From positions 28,861,405 to 28,925,404 of the forward strand of contig OX392530.1 in the NCBI GenBank assembly GCA_947623455.1: DNA of 64,000 bases. The letters are read 5' to 3'. Shown here piece by piece: positions 19,120 through 31,050 of the stretch (its first letter is position 1; every line of letters begins with the position of its first letter). The translations under genes and the position numbers were made by a program. This DNA comes from Mimachlamys varia. Taxonomy: Eukaryota; Mollusca; Bivalvia; Pectinida; Pectinidae. The notes under the pieces were generated by a model. It saw nothing but the letters and a program-made list of their open reading frames with translations. It was not told the origin of the DNA and did no database searches.

Positions 19120-21900
19120 GGAAGGTTTTAATTTCGTCACGCCCGTCGTTTTCTCTTTCCGGCATCAGAGTTTGCCGTATTCATGACGTCACGTCATTTT
19201 TGAGCCATTGTGACGTCACGTCGTGTGAAATACTTTCTTACATGGGCAAACTCTATCCAACATGGCGACATTTGAGAGAAATATATATGATAGCCACGTG
19301 TAACCACCATTTAAGCCTTCCACACCCCTGGAGTATGTCATAGCAAAACTAAAGGCCGCAAGCGCAAACTTGTTGATGAGACAAGACGACTACATCGAAC
19401 CTTTGATGTACATCAAAATACTCTCGTGGTTACATAACGGTAAAACATCGATAGGCTTTGAAGTTGGTTGCGGTTCCTTTGTAATTTTCAAAAGACAGGC
19501 ATGCAACCTGGTGGTTGGTCAGGATATTTTTTACCTTAAACGTTCCTTAAGTTTTGCTTTGACATATCCCAGGAGTGTAGAGAGCGACGGTAGGTGAGCG
19601 TACCTTCTGAATATCGTTGATGAATACAGGTACGATAGAGTCGAAATAAGAATAAAGTAGAGCAAATACAGAATGGAAAGTAGTGTGTATCATAACATTT
19701 TTTCTATGCATACGCATAAGATGTAATTCAGAGCAAGTTAGGCGTGGTCGGCAATACATATACAAAATTTGCTAGGAAATCTGACGTCGCATATTTATGA
19801 CGTCACAATTGAGCTGATTCGAATGCAATTGCAGGATTCATTCAGACATCCGATCTTCCAATAGTAAAGAGTAAATAAAATTCTTTAAAAAAGAATAAAG
19901 AGAGACATACCGACAAACAAGTCAGACCTATCCCTGTAATGATGTAATTCTTTGCCTTCAGCACAGTTTGTTCCTTGTCTTACACCAAAAATGTCAAAAA
20001 AAGCTTTTCTTTGACTTTTTCATTCAATTTTGAAGAATCTACATAATAACAGAACGTATTATAAATTTCAATAAATAGTTAAGATATTGTTTCAAAATTT
20101 GTTGTTGAACGCTTGTGTAAATTTATTAACATTAGCACGCTTCTATTACACTAGAGTTAGTATCTTTGACATTCGGCTCATTATTAACAGTATATGCCAT
20201 ATTAACATTATGCGTATTTTTTTCAAAAGTCATGCAGCAGTGGATTTCAATCACAAACAAATCACACTTCACCGTTTGAGGATCAGCACTTTTGAGGTTT
20301 CAATCACGTTCAGGTCTCGTTTTGATCTCAAGTCAGGAGTTTGTGTACCATTAAAGGAGTTATGATTCATTTTAATAGCAAATATACATCTGCAAAACGT
20401 ATTTAAAAATTAGATGTCAGTGGGTTGGTAGAACTTTTTTCACAATATTGTATTTCTAAATTATCAATTCGACGGCGATATAGTGAATTGCGGAGTGTCG
20501 CCATGTTAAATCATAACAAGTTCGTTTTTGCTGTACAGCTCTTAAATGTTCAATATGATTGAAATATTGAGCTATAAAGTGTAAAATTATGCAAGTTTTG
20601 TTTTACACATTAAGTGTTAATAGAACACTGGTTTATTTGGAAAGTAACACAAATTTAACGGAATTAAAAAGACGAACACCGACTCTTAGCTTGTTTAAGA
20701 AGAAAAAACCTGTTTCTTCTGATCTGTAAAATATTCGGTGTAAAGGTAAAATAGGAGAACTCTACATACCAAGCGTTAAATCTGCAAAAAACAATGGTGT
20801 AAAAATAAAATGAGTATTTTCTCATCATATAATAAAGGTTTGAGGTACTTGAAATTGATTTTTTGAGTATAAGGAATAATTTTAAGAGGGTTCACATCCA
20901 TAAATCAACAAAATATTTTGTCAATCCTGCGAATTTATAAATGTCTGATTACAAGGTTTAAAACTATTAAATGACGCTGCCCTACGATTGAACTAAAATA
21001 AAAGCAATATCAACTTAAAATCACGAATTTCTATTATACCAATTATGTATATTTAACTGATCATTGCACAAAAAAAATATCTAAGACACATTCTGCCACA
21101 CTATAACTCCTTTTCTATATATAATCAGTCGTCAGAACATGTTGACTTATAAATATAATAGCGAGAAAAGTACTGAACATAAGTCTTCTAAATTCGATGA
21201 TTATCTAAGAACTTTTGAAACATCAGATCATCAACAATTTGTTTCCTTGACCTGATATTTTCTCTTATGCTGTAAATAGAGGTTACACAACGAGTGATTG
21301 TTATGAAAAGTATTTCACTCTCGTTTATCATTTATTTATGTTACAAAAGACTTAAACTTAAGCGAGTGTCTTTTGTAACTTTTAAAAAATAATAAACGAG
21401 AAATAAATAAATTGCATATCTATTGCAACAACCAGACGTGAGACCTTTTTTCTACCATAATCTCAGTTGTTGGCAAATCGTATCATCTCGTATATATTTC
21501 GCCAAGTGGTGACGACGTCAACAATCGATGACGTCGCAAACAATCAGCAAGCGACGTTGTTCCGATCAAAGTTCACCATGGCAAAATTCGTTTAGAGTTT
21601 ATTCCACGTGTCGTATAAACAGAACGTTACTCAACAGTTGAAATTATCATTTGATACCATGAGAGTTGAATAACACCCACTAATGGCGGTAGAAATATAT
21701 TTTTAACCATGGTTTAACTACAGTGACACTTACCAAATCGTTTACATGTACCGATAAACCCGATGGGTCTGCATAACTCACCTGATATTTATCTCACACA
21801 TTTAATATTAAAAGATAAATACATGTATAATACAGCTATAATGCAAAATATTGGTTTCTGATTCAAAGGAATCTACTGAACGACTTTAAGGTATGACCCT
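19120..21900. other. Intergenic DNA, no gene supported
   Basis: AT-rich, with short frames lacking domains. It includes one inverted repeat at 21,319-21,401 (separate entry). Confidence 0.4.
21319..21401. repeat. Inverted repeat, arms about 33 bp
   Basis: TCTCGTTTATCATTTATTTA with TTACAAAAGAC pairs with GTCTTTTGTAAC and AATAATAAACGAGA. The loop is about 14 bp and contains TTAAACTTAA. Confidence 0.7.
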
Positions 21901-21929
21901 GAAAGTGAACCAAGGTAATTCATTTTAAG

Positions 21930-22990
21930 AAGCTTGATAGCCTCTCATCCCATCCCAGCATGGTGCATTCCCAATATCAGTATCAAGGGACTTTTAGTTA
22001 TTGAGAAGAAATCATTTGAATATATTAAAACATTTTATCTCTGACCATAAGAGTGAGTTAAGGTCATGTATTTAAACAAGCTGGATAGCCCTTAACCCAA
22101 ACATGCTTTATGTGCAATATCTCTCAACTGTTTTCAAGTTCAACTGGGAAACAAGGTCCCTAGGGCTAAGGCCGCACCCTGATATCAATGCTAATATCAT
22201 GATTGTGCTTGTATCTTTATGCCTAGTAACTATATAGTTTTTGGGCAGGAAGTCTGCGAGGGCATGACAGATCCTTGGATTAAAACTATATCATGATTGT
22301 AATTGTATCTTTATGCCCAACAATTGTATATTTAGTTTTAGGGTGGGGATCGCAATCATTTAAAAGTTATGACACAGAAGTTAAGTCTGCAAGGTTGTGG
22401 CATAACCAGAGACCAATCATAATATCATGATTGTGATTGTATCTTTATACCAAGTTATTGTATATATAGATTTATCGGGCCCCACACCTCTGGCCCCTGG
22501 GGGTCAGAGTCAACATTTATGCAAAACCTGTGTACCTTTCCCCAAGGAAATTTCAGACCAAATTTGGTCAAAATCCAATCAGGAATGTTTGACAAGTAGC
22601 GATTTGAAACAAATGTTGAAAGACAACGGACGGACGGACGACGACGCTATGACATAAGCTTACAGGATCTTCGGTCCAGGTGACCTTAAAAAAACTAGCA
22701 CTTCATGTATCATGCTGCATACTCAATATCGGTACACAGCAAGCTACTGGTCCAATTTCTGTACTCCGTGACTTTTAGTTAATAAGAAGCTGTTTAAAGG
22801 ATTTAACCCATTTGACCCATGCGACATTGAAGGTAGGTTGAGGTCACTCATTTGAACAAACTTGGTAGCCCTTTATCACAGTATGTTACTGGCCAAGTAT
22901 CAGTTCCTCGGCGTTTTGGAGCAATTTTTTTCAGTAAAATATCGACACCGGATGACGGATGCTGCATTATTGCGAAAACTTACTTGTCCT
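21930..22990 (+). repeat. Dispersed non-coding repeat of the CAGGTGA(C/G) family
   Basis: Contains GGGCCCCACACCTCTGGCCC, GGGGGTCAGAGTCAACATTT, ACCAAATTTGGTCAAAATCC, an ACGGACGGACGACG run, and the terminal TCGGTCCAGGTGACC. The same order of blocks occurs at 23,795-24,355, 33,410-34,590 and, shortened, at 37,945 and 39,080. No coding capacity. Confidence 0.55.
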
Positions 22991-23794
22991 TCTTGCATGT
23001 GAGCTTGAATAATCAGTCAATTATTTATTGAAACGATATCAACATTTTACCTGCAATTTTCAGAAAACGCCTCTCGGAAGAATAATAAACATACTGCTGG
23101 AAATAGTCGTCAGGGATATGATAAGTGATATTGTAGTATGTAAAACAAATAAAACAAACACTTAGATATTCTAAGATATATTATTTATTTAGAACATTTT
23201 AGTGAACTTTGCAATATTACCAATGTACGTGGTCATCCTCACACAAATTGTAGATTACTACATTTACTTAACATAAATAGCACGTCATATGTTTACAATG
23301 TAAGCAAACAATATTATATTTACATTTGCGCTGCAACCCATAATATGAAGATTACCAGCAAAAATGCCCCTTCATAAAAGTATGAAAGCAATGGTTCCCA
23401 AGACGTAGCACGTGGTTCAATTATGACGTCATATATCAAGCTTGTTCAAGCTTGTTCCGCCGCTTTGAATAACATGGAGAATGCACTTGCGTCAAACGCT
23501 TAAATGACTAATTATTATCATTGGCGTCAATTCTATTCAAGCTGAGCTGTTCCGCCAATGTTGCATAGTGCTATGAAAGTTAAAAAAATGACTTTCAATT
23601 CCTATATGAATGTTATGAAACGACCATATTTATCTTATACTTTATAATATAAACTGTGAATAATTCACGACAGAACGTCATTAACAATTCGGTGTAAACC
23701 ACATACATATACGATAATTGAATATGAAATTTAAAAACAAATGGTAAAATACAATAATTATTCCTGTTTGAATATATAAAGACTACGCCTTTTT

Positions 23795-24355
23795 TATTCA
23801 GGAGGCCCAGCGGACCTGTATCGCTCACCTGAATCAAAACTATCATGGAAAAATTGTAAAATATTCTGTAACTCCTTTGGAAGATTTTAAAGAATTAACT
23901 TCATTTCCCCTTGTCGGGCCCGCACCCTAGGCCCCAGGGGGAGGATGTCATACTTGTGCAAAATTGATTTTCTTTACCCAAAAGTACTTCAGATCAAATC
24001 TGAACAACATCCTGTCATTCCTTCATAAGATGAATTGGGCCCCGTCCCTCTGACCCCTTGGTAGTCAGTCTCACATTCATACAAAACGGGTTCCCCGTCA
24101 TCCAAGGATGTGTCAGACCAAATATAGAACAGATCCTTATATTTCTATTTGTGCGAACAAAAAATATCTTAATTGGCCCCTGGGAGCTAGATCCACCGTC
24201 TATTTAAAATATCTTCCTTCACCAAATGATGATTCACACAAACATTGGTTAAAATTGACTTATTTTTATGACTAGGATTGATTTAAAGAAAAACTTGATG
24301 ACGGACGTTGAGCAATGGCATAAGCTCACTTGACTTTCGGTCAGGTGAGCTAAAA
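23795..24355 (+). repeat. Dispersed non-coding repeat of the CAGGTGA(C/G) family
   Basis: Begins near AGGCCCAGCGGACCTG and TCGCTCACCTGAATC, carries GGGCCCGCACCCTAGGCCCC and GGGCCCCGTCCCTCTGACCC, and ends in CTTTCGGTCAGGTGAGC. The outer CTCACCTG and CAGGTGAG are inverted, consistent with a transposon with short terminal inverted repeats. Confidence 0.55.
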
Positions 24356-26684
24356 TTAAATAAAAATTAACACGTATCAAAATTAAAGACTTAGCATTAT
24401 TCACCCATATATTCCTATACAGGGCTTTTTGAAATCGGCACTTTTCACATATATTTTTTGTAGTTAAAAAGGATATTAGATGGTGGAGTATATCAGACAT
24501 TATATCGTTATATCTTGTAGCGACAGTTTAACAATAATAATGACTTAGGGATATCGGAAATAAATATCGAAAGTCGATTTTAATTTATGTTACAAAATGC
24601 CGATGGAAGTTGATATATTTGATGTTTTTGATTTCAATCAATCAAACAATTAAATAAAATTCTGAAAAGTTAATGTAGCTAAAATTAAATATAAAATATG
24701 CAAAAAAAATCATATTGAAAGAAAAGACAACATTTTCTGTAATTATATATTTTTCATAGCATTGCAAATACTACAAGTACTTCTTTCACATTTTTTAATT
24801 ATCAATTTTAAAGAAAAATATAAAAAAGAAGCAATGATATAAAGCGAAATATTATGTTGTTATTAAAACGTTTATGCAAAGGCTTAAAATGATTGGCATC
24901 AATGGCATCAATAAAACTCATAAATATTAGACAGGACGAGGAGGATTTAAAAATAAAACAACATTTGAAGGTGTTACAATATATACAACTTTTCTTTTTT
25001 TAAAGAAACATTCATGCATTTAGAAAACAGTTGAAACCAAAACTTGTGTCTTTAAATAGGATTACAATACATGAAACAAATTAAAAAGCAACAAGTAACT
25101 ATAACAGTGAGTATTGCGATTCAATCTAAAACACAGGTCACATAAAAGTGCGTAATAAATGAAGGTTAAAGGTATACATCTAGGCTCGTATTTATGAAGC
25201 TCCAATAATTATCAAACATGGTTCTGTGATTTGATCATAGTTTTACGTCTCTCCGTTTATTTCTAAATTATTGAAAAAATGATTTCTCTCTGTCTTATCT
25301 TAGTATTTCGTCACATACGAAAATATCTAGATGAACCATTTCTAAAGACCCCGTCGTTATAAAATCGTTATGGGGTAAAGAATTTGTCGGAGTACCAATC
25401 TCTTCATTGAATATAAATAAAGGCAAATTGTTATATGATGAGGCAAATTCAATGGAGATACCGGTAAATATGAGACCATCAACAAGCTAGGACCACATCA
25501 GTCCATTTCTTAGACAACATCAATTTGATTATAGTTATTGAGATTTTCTAAATTTCTAGAAATTACATTTTGAGCAGACGTAAATTTCTGTTGTTCACAA
25601 TATAAGGGTCCCATAAAAACCCAAGTTTGAAACATTGACCTTTGAAGGACAAGAATAAAGTATGCATTATACTTTTTTCGACATGACTGATACTCAAATG
25701 GTCAGGACTTTCCATAGTTCACAATATAGAGGTACTATGAAAACCCCTACGCGTGCGGGACCTTAAACTATGAAGGACAAAATTAAACACGAAGTAAATT
25801 CGCGACACATAGTTGTGGCTAACAATGCTGCATATATGTTTCGGACGAACAGACGGATCTTGGGACCACTTTAAAAAAGCTCTCACCACTATGCATAAAT
25901 ATAGCGGGCCCTGATTATCAAACAAGAAAATATATTTTCAAAATATTTTAACAAGCATCAGTCTGTTAAAAATAACAGCACCATTACATGACTTAAAAAT
26001 TAAAAAAAAACATGTTCAATTAATTATAATAATGATACAGTATTCGAAACAAAAATAATCTAACTTTTTGTGTGCTTTGATATTCCCTTACTTCTATGAA
26101 TATTTTAACATATTATTTGACATATAAATAAACCCATTGTAATTTCTGTAATGGAGAAACAAACAATCATAAATATGTTATGTACATTTGTAATGAAGCT
26201 CAGAAAGTTCAAAACTTTCCTGACATTTCGAAATACTTTTAAATGCTCCCACAATAGCATTGATGCTTTGGTATAGTAGGCTAATTTGGGATACATTATA
26301 CATAATAGGTAAATAATACTTTTGATTTTTAAGTTATATATTTACAAAACTGGCAGATTACACCATAGCCTATCAATAGAACACTGATAACAAAAGGATA
26401 AATTCATAGTCATAGTACAAATATATATTTCATAACTCATTCGACCCCGATTGGTTGGAGTCAGATGCGTTCAAATGTGTCTTCGGGGGTGAATGAGTGA
26501 AGACAATGGGGTAGTATCGGGGATATGTTCTCAATGAGTAAATATGTGTTGAATTAACTTGAATTCATAACCACATACAGGGGCAGCATGTTATATAGTT
26601 AGTTTTCTTCTGTCAAATAACCACTATTTATCCCAAACTTTTTGTCATTTGTTTAAAGTAGGGGTGATAAAAGACTTCAAATTG

Positions 26685-26705
26685 CCCCCCCCCCCCCCCC
26701 CCCCC
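26685..26705. repeat. Poly(C) tract, 21 bp
   Basis: Uninterrupted run of 21 C. The length may be unreliable in assembly. Confidence 0.9.
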
Positions 26706-27704
26706 TCCTTTCTTCAGAAGATATTATATACATTTTAGTGTTCCTTCTTCAATAGCATGTTTCAGGTTTTTTTCTAAAACAGTGAAAAACTTATATAGCG
26801 TGGTCATTATTTAGTGAAGTTAAGTAATATCTTAGAAATGTTGAATATATTATATTTCTTTACTTTTACTGTTATCAGGTAAAAAGACGAATTTCCATTG
26901 TAAACGTATTCACTTGTTAAAGGAAAGTGTGCCCTCTTTTTTAAATGTCCTGAATAAATAGAAATTTCGATGAGTTGAAATCAAAATCATGAACATTGTA
27001 AAACGAAGTATTGTTTATATACTTAATATTTAAACAAAAGTGTTTGAATTTTCAAAATTAAAACAATGCGAGAAATTAGTAAAGTATATGTATCAATGAA
27101 AATGTTGGTCTAAATTACTATCCAAAAACAATGTTACATAAAGTGCTATTTTAAAACTATTTCAAAAAGCTATCAAAATTAAAATGGCTAAAAAAATGTA
27201 AGAACAATATAGCAGGATTATATACAGAGTGAGTAACTTAAAATGTTTACTCTTTAAAATACAAATATAAAATAAAAAGATGAAAATATACATCATATCT
27301 GATGTAGAGTTGTAATTTAAGCTCGGAACAGGTATTATATACATTGGTGAATGCATAAATATATTTATATATTTGATAAAGCACAGAATATATCTTATGC
27401 AATTAAAATAGCAAACGAATCAGGGAAAGAATTAATTTACAAGTAAACCAGGACGAAAAACAATAGCGCCATTATTCTTGCAACGTTGCCTCTGAAAGAA
27501 AGCGAATCTGCAATCTTAGGGCTTTCCGTTGACCCTTTGCATTCAGAATGTGATATAATTTTTGAATTTTGGAGAGTAAAAACATATCAAATAGATATTT
27601 CTTCTCAAACCCAAGAATCAAAACCCACTTTGGTGAGTAAAAGGACATATATAGTTAATTATATATCAAAAATGACAAAGGCAGACAATTTTTACTCGTG
27701 CTCT

Positions 27705-27785
27705 ATCCAGGCCTCGATCTCACGATCTACGACACCAAATTGCCTACCTAGAAAAACCTGTTGTCGCTACCACTGCGCCAACTCG
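27705..27785 (-). mobile_element. tRNA-like SINE head
   Basis: On the minus strand, GTTGGCGCAGTGGTAGCG resembles a pol III A box and GATCGTGAGATCGAGGCC a degenerate B box about 45 bp later. Body and tail were not delimited and no target duplication was found, so this is a weak call. Confidence 0.4.
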
Positions 27786-28444
27786 ACATCGCTTCAAAAT
27801 GTATGTATATTTAAACAGGTCTACTGAAAACCTATTGCTACTCCGCCAATACAATTACACTAAACAACACTGGAAGTGAAGAAATAGATTCCCATGGTTT
27901 GCTTTCTTGATCATTAATGCAAATTTACAAGCTACTGTATGAAAACAGACGAATGCTTTCTTAAGTTTGATTTTTGATAATGTGTTCCTCTTGTAATGTA
28001 ATTGAACACATTGCCAAATCACACCGTAATGCATATGTTGTATTCTTTATATTTGATTTAATTTAGATAGTATCAAGAGTGTTTAGAAAATAAAGTGTAT
28101 TTCTTTTTACAGCACACGGTTACATGGTAAACTACAATGTATTTGAACTATAATTGTCTTGCCATTAACATGGACTGTCATGGACGGTGATAATGTGCTA
28201 TAGACAAGTTTTGATACTGCAATCTTATATTTGATTCGAAGCTTGGGCGAAAGAGAGGGGTATGGAAAGTCCCACAAAACATGATATCACCTTTAGTCCA
28301 TTTCCATGATATCGGACAAACGTTTGTAGTAACTTGGTATTGGTGTCTTTTTCTTTCTTTTTTTTTAAGAATGACATGTATAAGTAGTCTAACTAACCGT
28401 GTTGTTAATTGACAGTATGGGATATATATTTCCACCATTTAGGG

Positions 28445-31050
28445 CTATGTTTTGCACGTTGAAATCTGGCATACTTTGAGGGAAAAACGTCGAGCAGAAC
28501 ACTGAAACTTGGTGAACTCCTCGGCCAGGGTCGTCAGTTCTACCAGTGCTATCGTCGATGGGGTTTTTTTCGACTGCTTTGAAAATATTTCGTACAATTT
28601 ATTCACGCTTTCAGCTGGTAATTTACCTTTCATCTGTTTCTCGAATGAGTCCTTAGTTGTCAGAAAGGCGCTGTCTGTCAATGTTCCGTCTCTGTCAACG
28701 TAACCCTCCATTTTCAATTTTTGGAGTTCGCAGTCATCTACATTTTGTTTAGTTAACTTCCCGATTTTTGAGGCATTGTCCAGGTAATTGTCTGGTTTAT
28801 CGAAATCCATGAATGCATAGACATACACAATGTCTGAAACCCCCCTAAGCATTCCTTTAAATTTGTCATCAGTTATGTTTTCCATAGCCTGTTTCAGCAT
28901 TATTCTACAAATGTCGTCACCGTTGTATTCAAGGGCAAATTTTCGATATTTCATGACGTTTGGTAGTCTGCAACTGGAGTCCATCAAATCGTGCCACAGA
29001 AGGTTTGCTGAAACCCTAATCTGAGAGCACGCATCCCTGGTCTTTGGTCCAAATCCCTCTTTGACGTGGTAAAGGTACAGCTTGGCAGAATCTTTTCCCT
29101 TTTTGAAGTATAGCACATCAAATAGTTCTGGAAGCACGTTCCCTTGTACACGGTCACCTAGCATATAAAATGATCCATCGTCTTTTTGGGGAATAGGAAT
29201 GGTCTGGTACGTTTCATTGTAATCTTCCTCTGCTATTTTTTTGCATGATGTTCTCAGATAGCAGAGAACTTCTTTTCTTATAACTTCTGGTGTACAGTTG
29301 GAGGTATTGAAAAATTCTTTGAAGATAGCTTCAGATAAATCTTTAGTCACATTAGGATTTCCAACCTCCTTTCTTGAATTGATAACTTCTCGTTCTTTTT
29401 GTAGAATCTGAACTATTTCCTTCTTTTTTTCTTCCAGAACCTTCTTGACTTCTGCCTTAAGCGAGCATGACTTGGTGCAATCGAAAAGCGGCTGTGCAGT
29501 TTCTGCTGATTCCATCATTAGGTGTTCTACACCAGATATAAAAGGTAAAACATTAAATTGTTTATCAGCCTTTTTTGGTGGACCTTTTTTTTCATCTTTC
29601 TTTGTTGGCGGAGTCAGACATGTCTTCAATTCTGCAAAGACACTTGTAGATTTGATGAATTTACAGTTGAGACCTGTTAGGCAGGATATCTCGTCTTTTC
29701 CCAAATACACAACCTTTTTATTTTTCAACCAGTCAAAAAGTTTGTCACGTGTAATCTGGGATAAGAACTCAAAGGCGTCGGTAATCTCCGGCGGTGATCG
29801 CGGTTTCCATGGTAGCGGAAGGTATCCAGTTTTTCCTTGTTTGATAAGGTTACTTTGGAGAAATATTGCCATCCTGTTTGCCAGCATGTCCCGATATTTA
29901 GTTGACAGCCAAAACCATTTTCCTGCCACCTTGTAGTACCGTTCATTTTCGCACATTGTGCTACCGTGAAGGAACTGTTTCAGGTTTCCTTTAACCTCAG
30001 ACTTGTCTTTGGCTGTGAAAACTATTTGAATTTGATCATGATCATCTGGAAGTTTACAAGCTTTACGCAAAGTATCAAATGTTGGTGGCGATGTCCATCG
30101 TTTCATTTCTTTCTTCAGACACAAAAGTTTGATGTCGTAAGAGTGAACCCAGTCCTCAACCTTTCTGTGGCTCAGGTAAACATCCATTTGCTCAGAACCT
30201 TTAAGTGCATCTTCCATCAGGTTTTCATCATATTTCTTCACTTCATTCTGGTCGCCAATACATTGCGTGTGATCTAGTGCAGCAACCATTACTGGGTCAT
30301 TAGTAAAGGCATCTGGAGACTTATTTACATCAATGAACAGACTCAAAACCTTCGAGAATGTTTTTAGATCTAACTTTTTGTTGATTTTTAATTTCTTTTG
30401 CCCTAATGCCATTGAAACAGACTTGCCATCACATATTATCTTCGCCAACTCTGTTCCCTGGCGTATCTCTGCAGTCAAACCGGTAATAATTTTTTCGTAG
30501 TGGCCTCTAATTAGAAGCACAGCCTCTCGTGAAAATGTCTGATGCTCTGAAATGGAAGGCCCTGCTATGCAAATAACCTCTTTAGATATTATAGAATTTC
30601 CATCCATGAAGTGTTTTGCCATTGTCTTGCTGAACTTACTTTCTGTGTGTCCCTCTAGCAGTGTAAATGACCGTCCTGAACACAAGCAGAAAGCCTGTTG
30701 AGGGTTGACATCTGCTGTGAAGAAGAAAATGAGGTCTTCGTGTCTGATGTTTTCATCCGATTCGACTGACGGCAGTCTTTTAGCAGTGGGTCTAAGAGTT
30801 TTTCTCCGATAAAGTAAGATATGAAAGTCGCCATATTTATTTTTGGCGTCCTCCCATTTTAATGACAATTCGTCGCCCTTTCTTGTGGGCTTGAAGTTTT
30901 CTCTGATCACTTCTTTAACGTTACTATCTTTATTGTTTTTCAATGTAAACCACCTTAATTTGTAAAAACTCATGTCTAATGTTTCATTTCCTTTATCACT
31001 TTCTTCTTCTTCATCAGTGCCGGAACTCGTTGGTTCCCGTTCTTTACAAC
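28445..31050 (-). CDS. Gene B terminal exon, 867 codons plus stop
   Basis: Acceptor tattttgcag at 31,051 and phase 1 entry. It encodes CKEREPTSSGTDEEEESDKG and then a long domain. Numbered from the internal Met at 30973: a strand-rich segment with DFHILLYRRKTLRPT (about 49-63); FFFTADV and AFCLCSGRSFTLLE (83-107), placed like the F-x-F-G-x-G-R segment of DUF6119 proteins; RYYKVAGKWFWLS (345-357); a Lys/Pro linker TPPTKKDEKKGPPKKADK (455-471); a probable coiled coil (505-535, rich in Lys/Glu); LYLYHVKEGFGPKTRDA with RVSANLL (632-659); and a possible winged-helix-like LKMEGYVDRDGTLTD (753-767). No classical catalytic motif is seen. There is no intron in 2.6 kb, unlike the surrounding genes. Antisense frames here are shadows. 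Confidence 0.85.

Larger units (their letters stand above)
24360..28440. other. Intergenic DNA 3' of gene B
   Basis: Strongly AT-rich. It holds a 21-C homopolymer at 26,685-26,705 and a possible SINE head at 27,705-27,785. A minus-strand ATTAAA (28,057-28,062) could be a polyadenylation signal for gene B, about 380 bp past its stop. Otherwise I see nothing. Confidence 0.35.

Noticed and set aside
29445..30277. Plus-strand frames of 103-163 codons
   Set aside because: Shadows inside the minus-strand gene B terminal exon.
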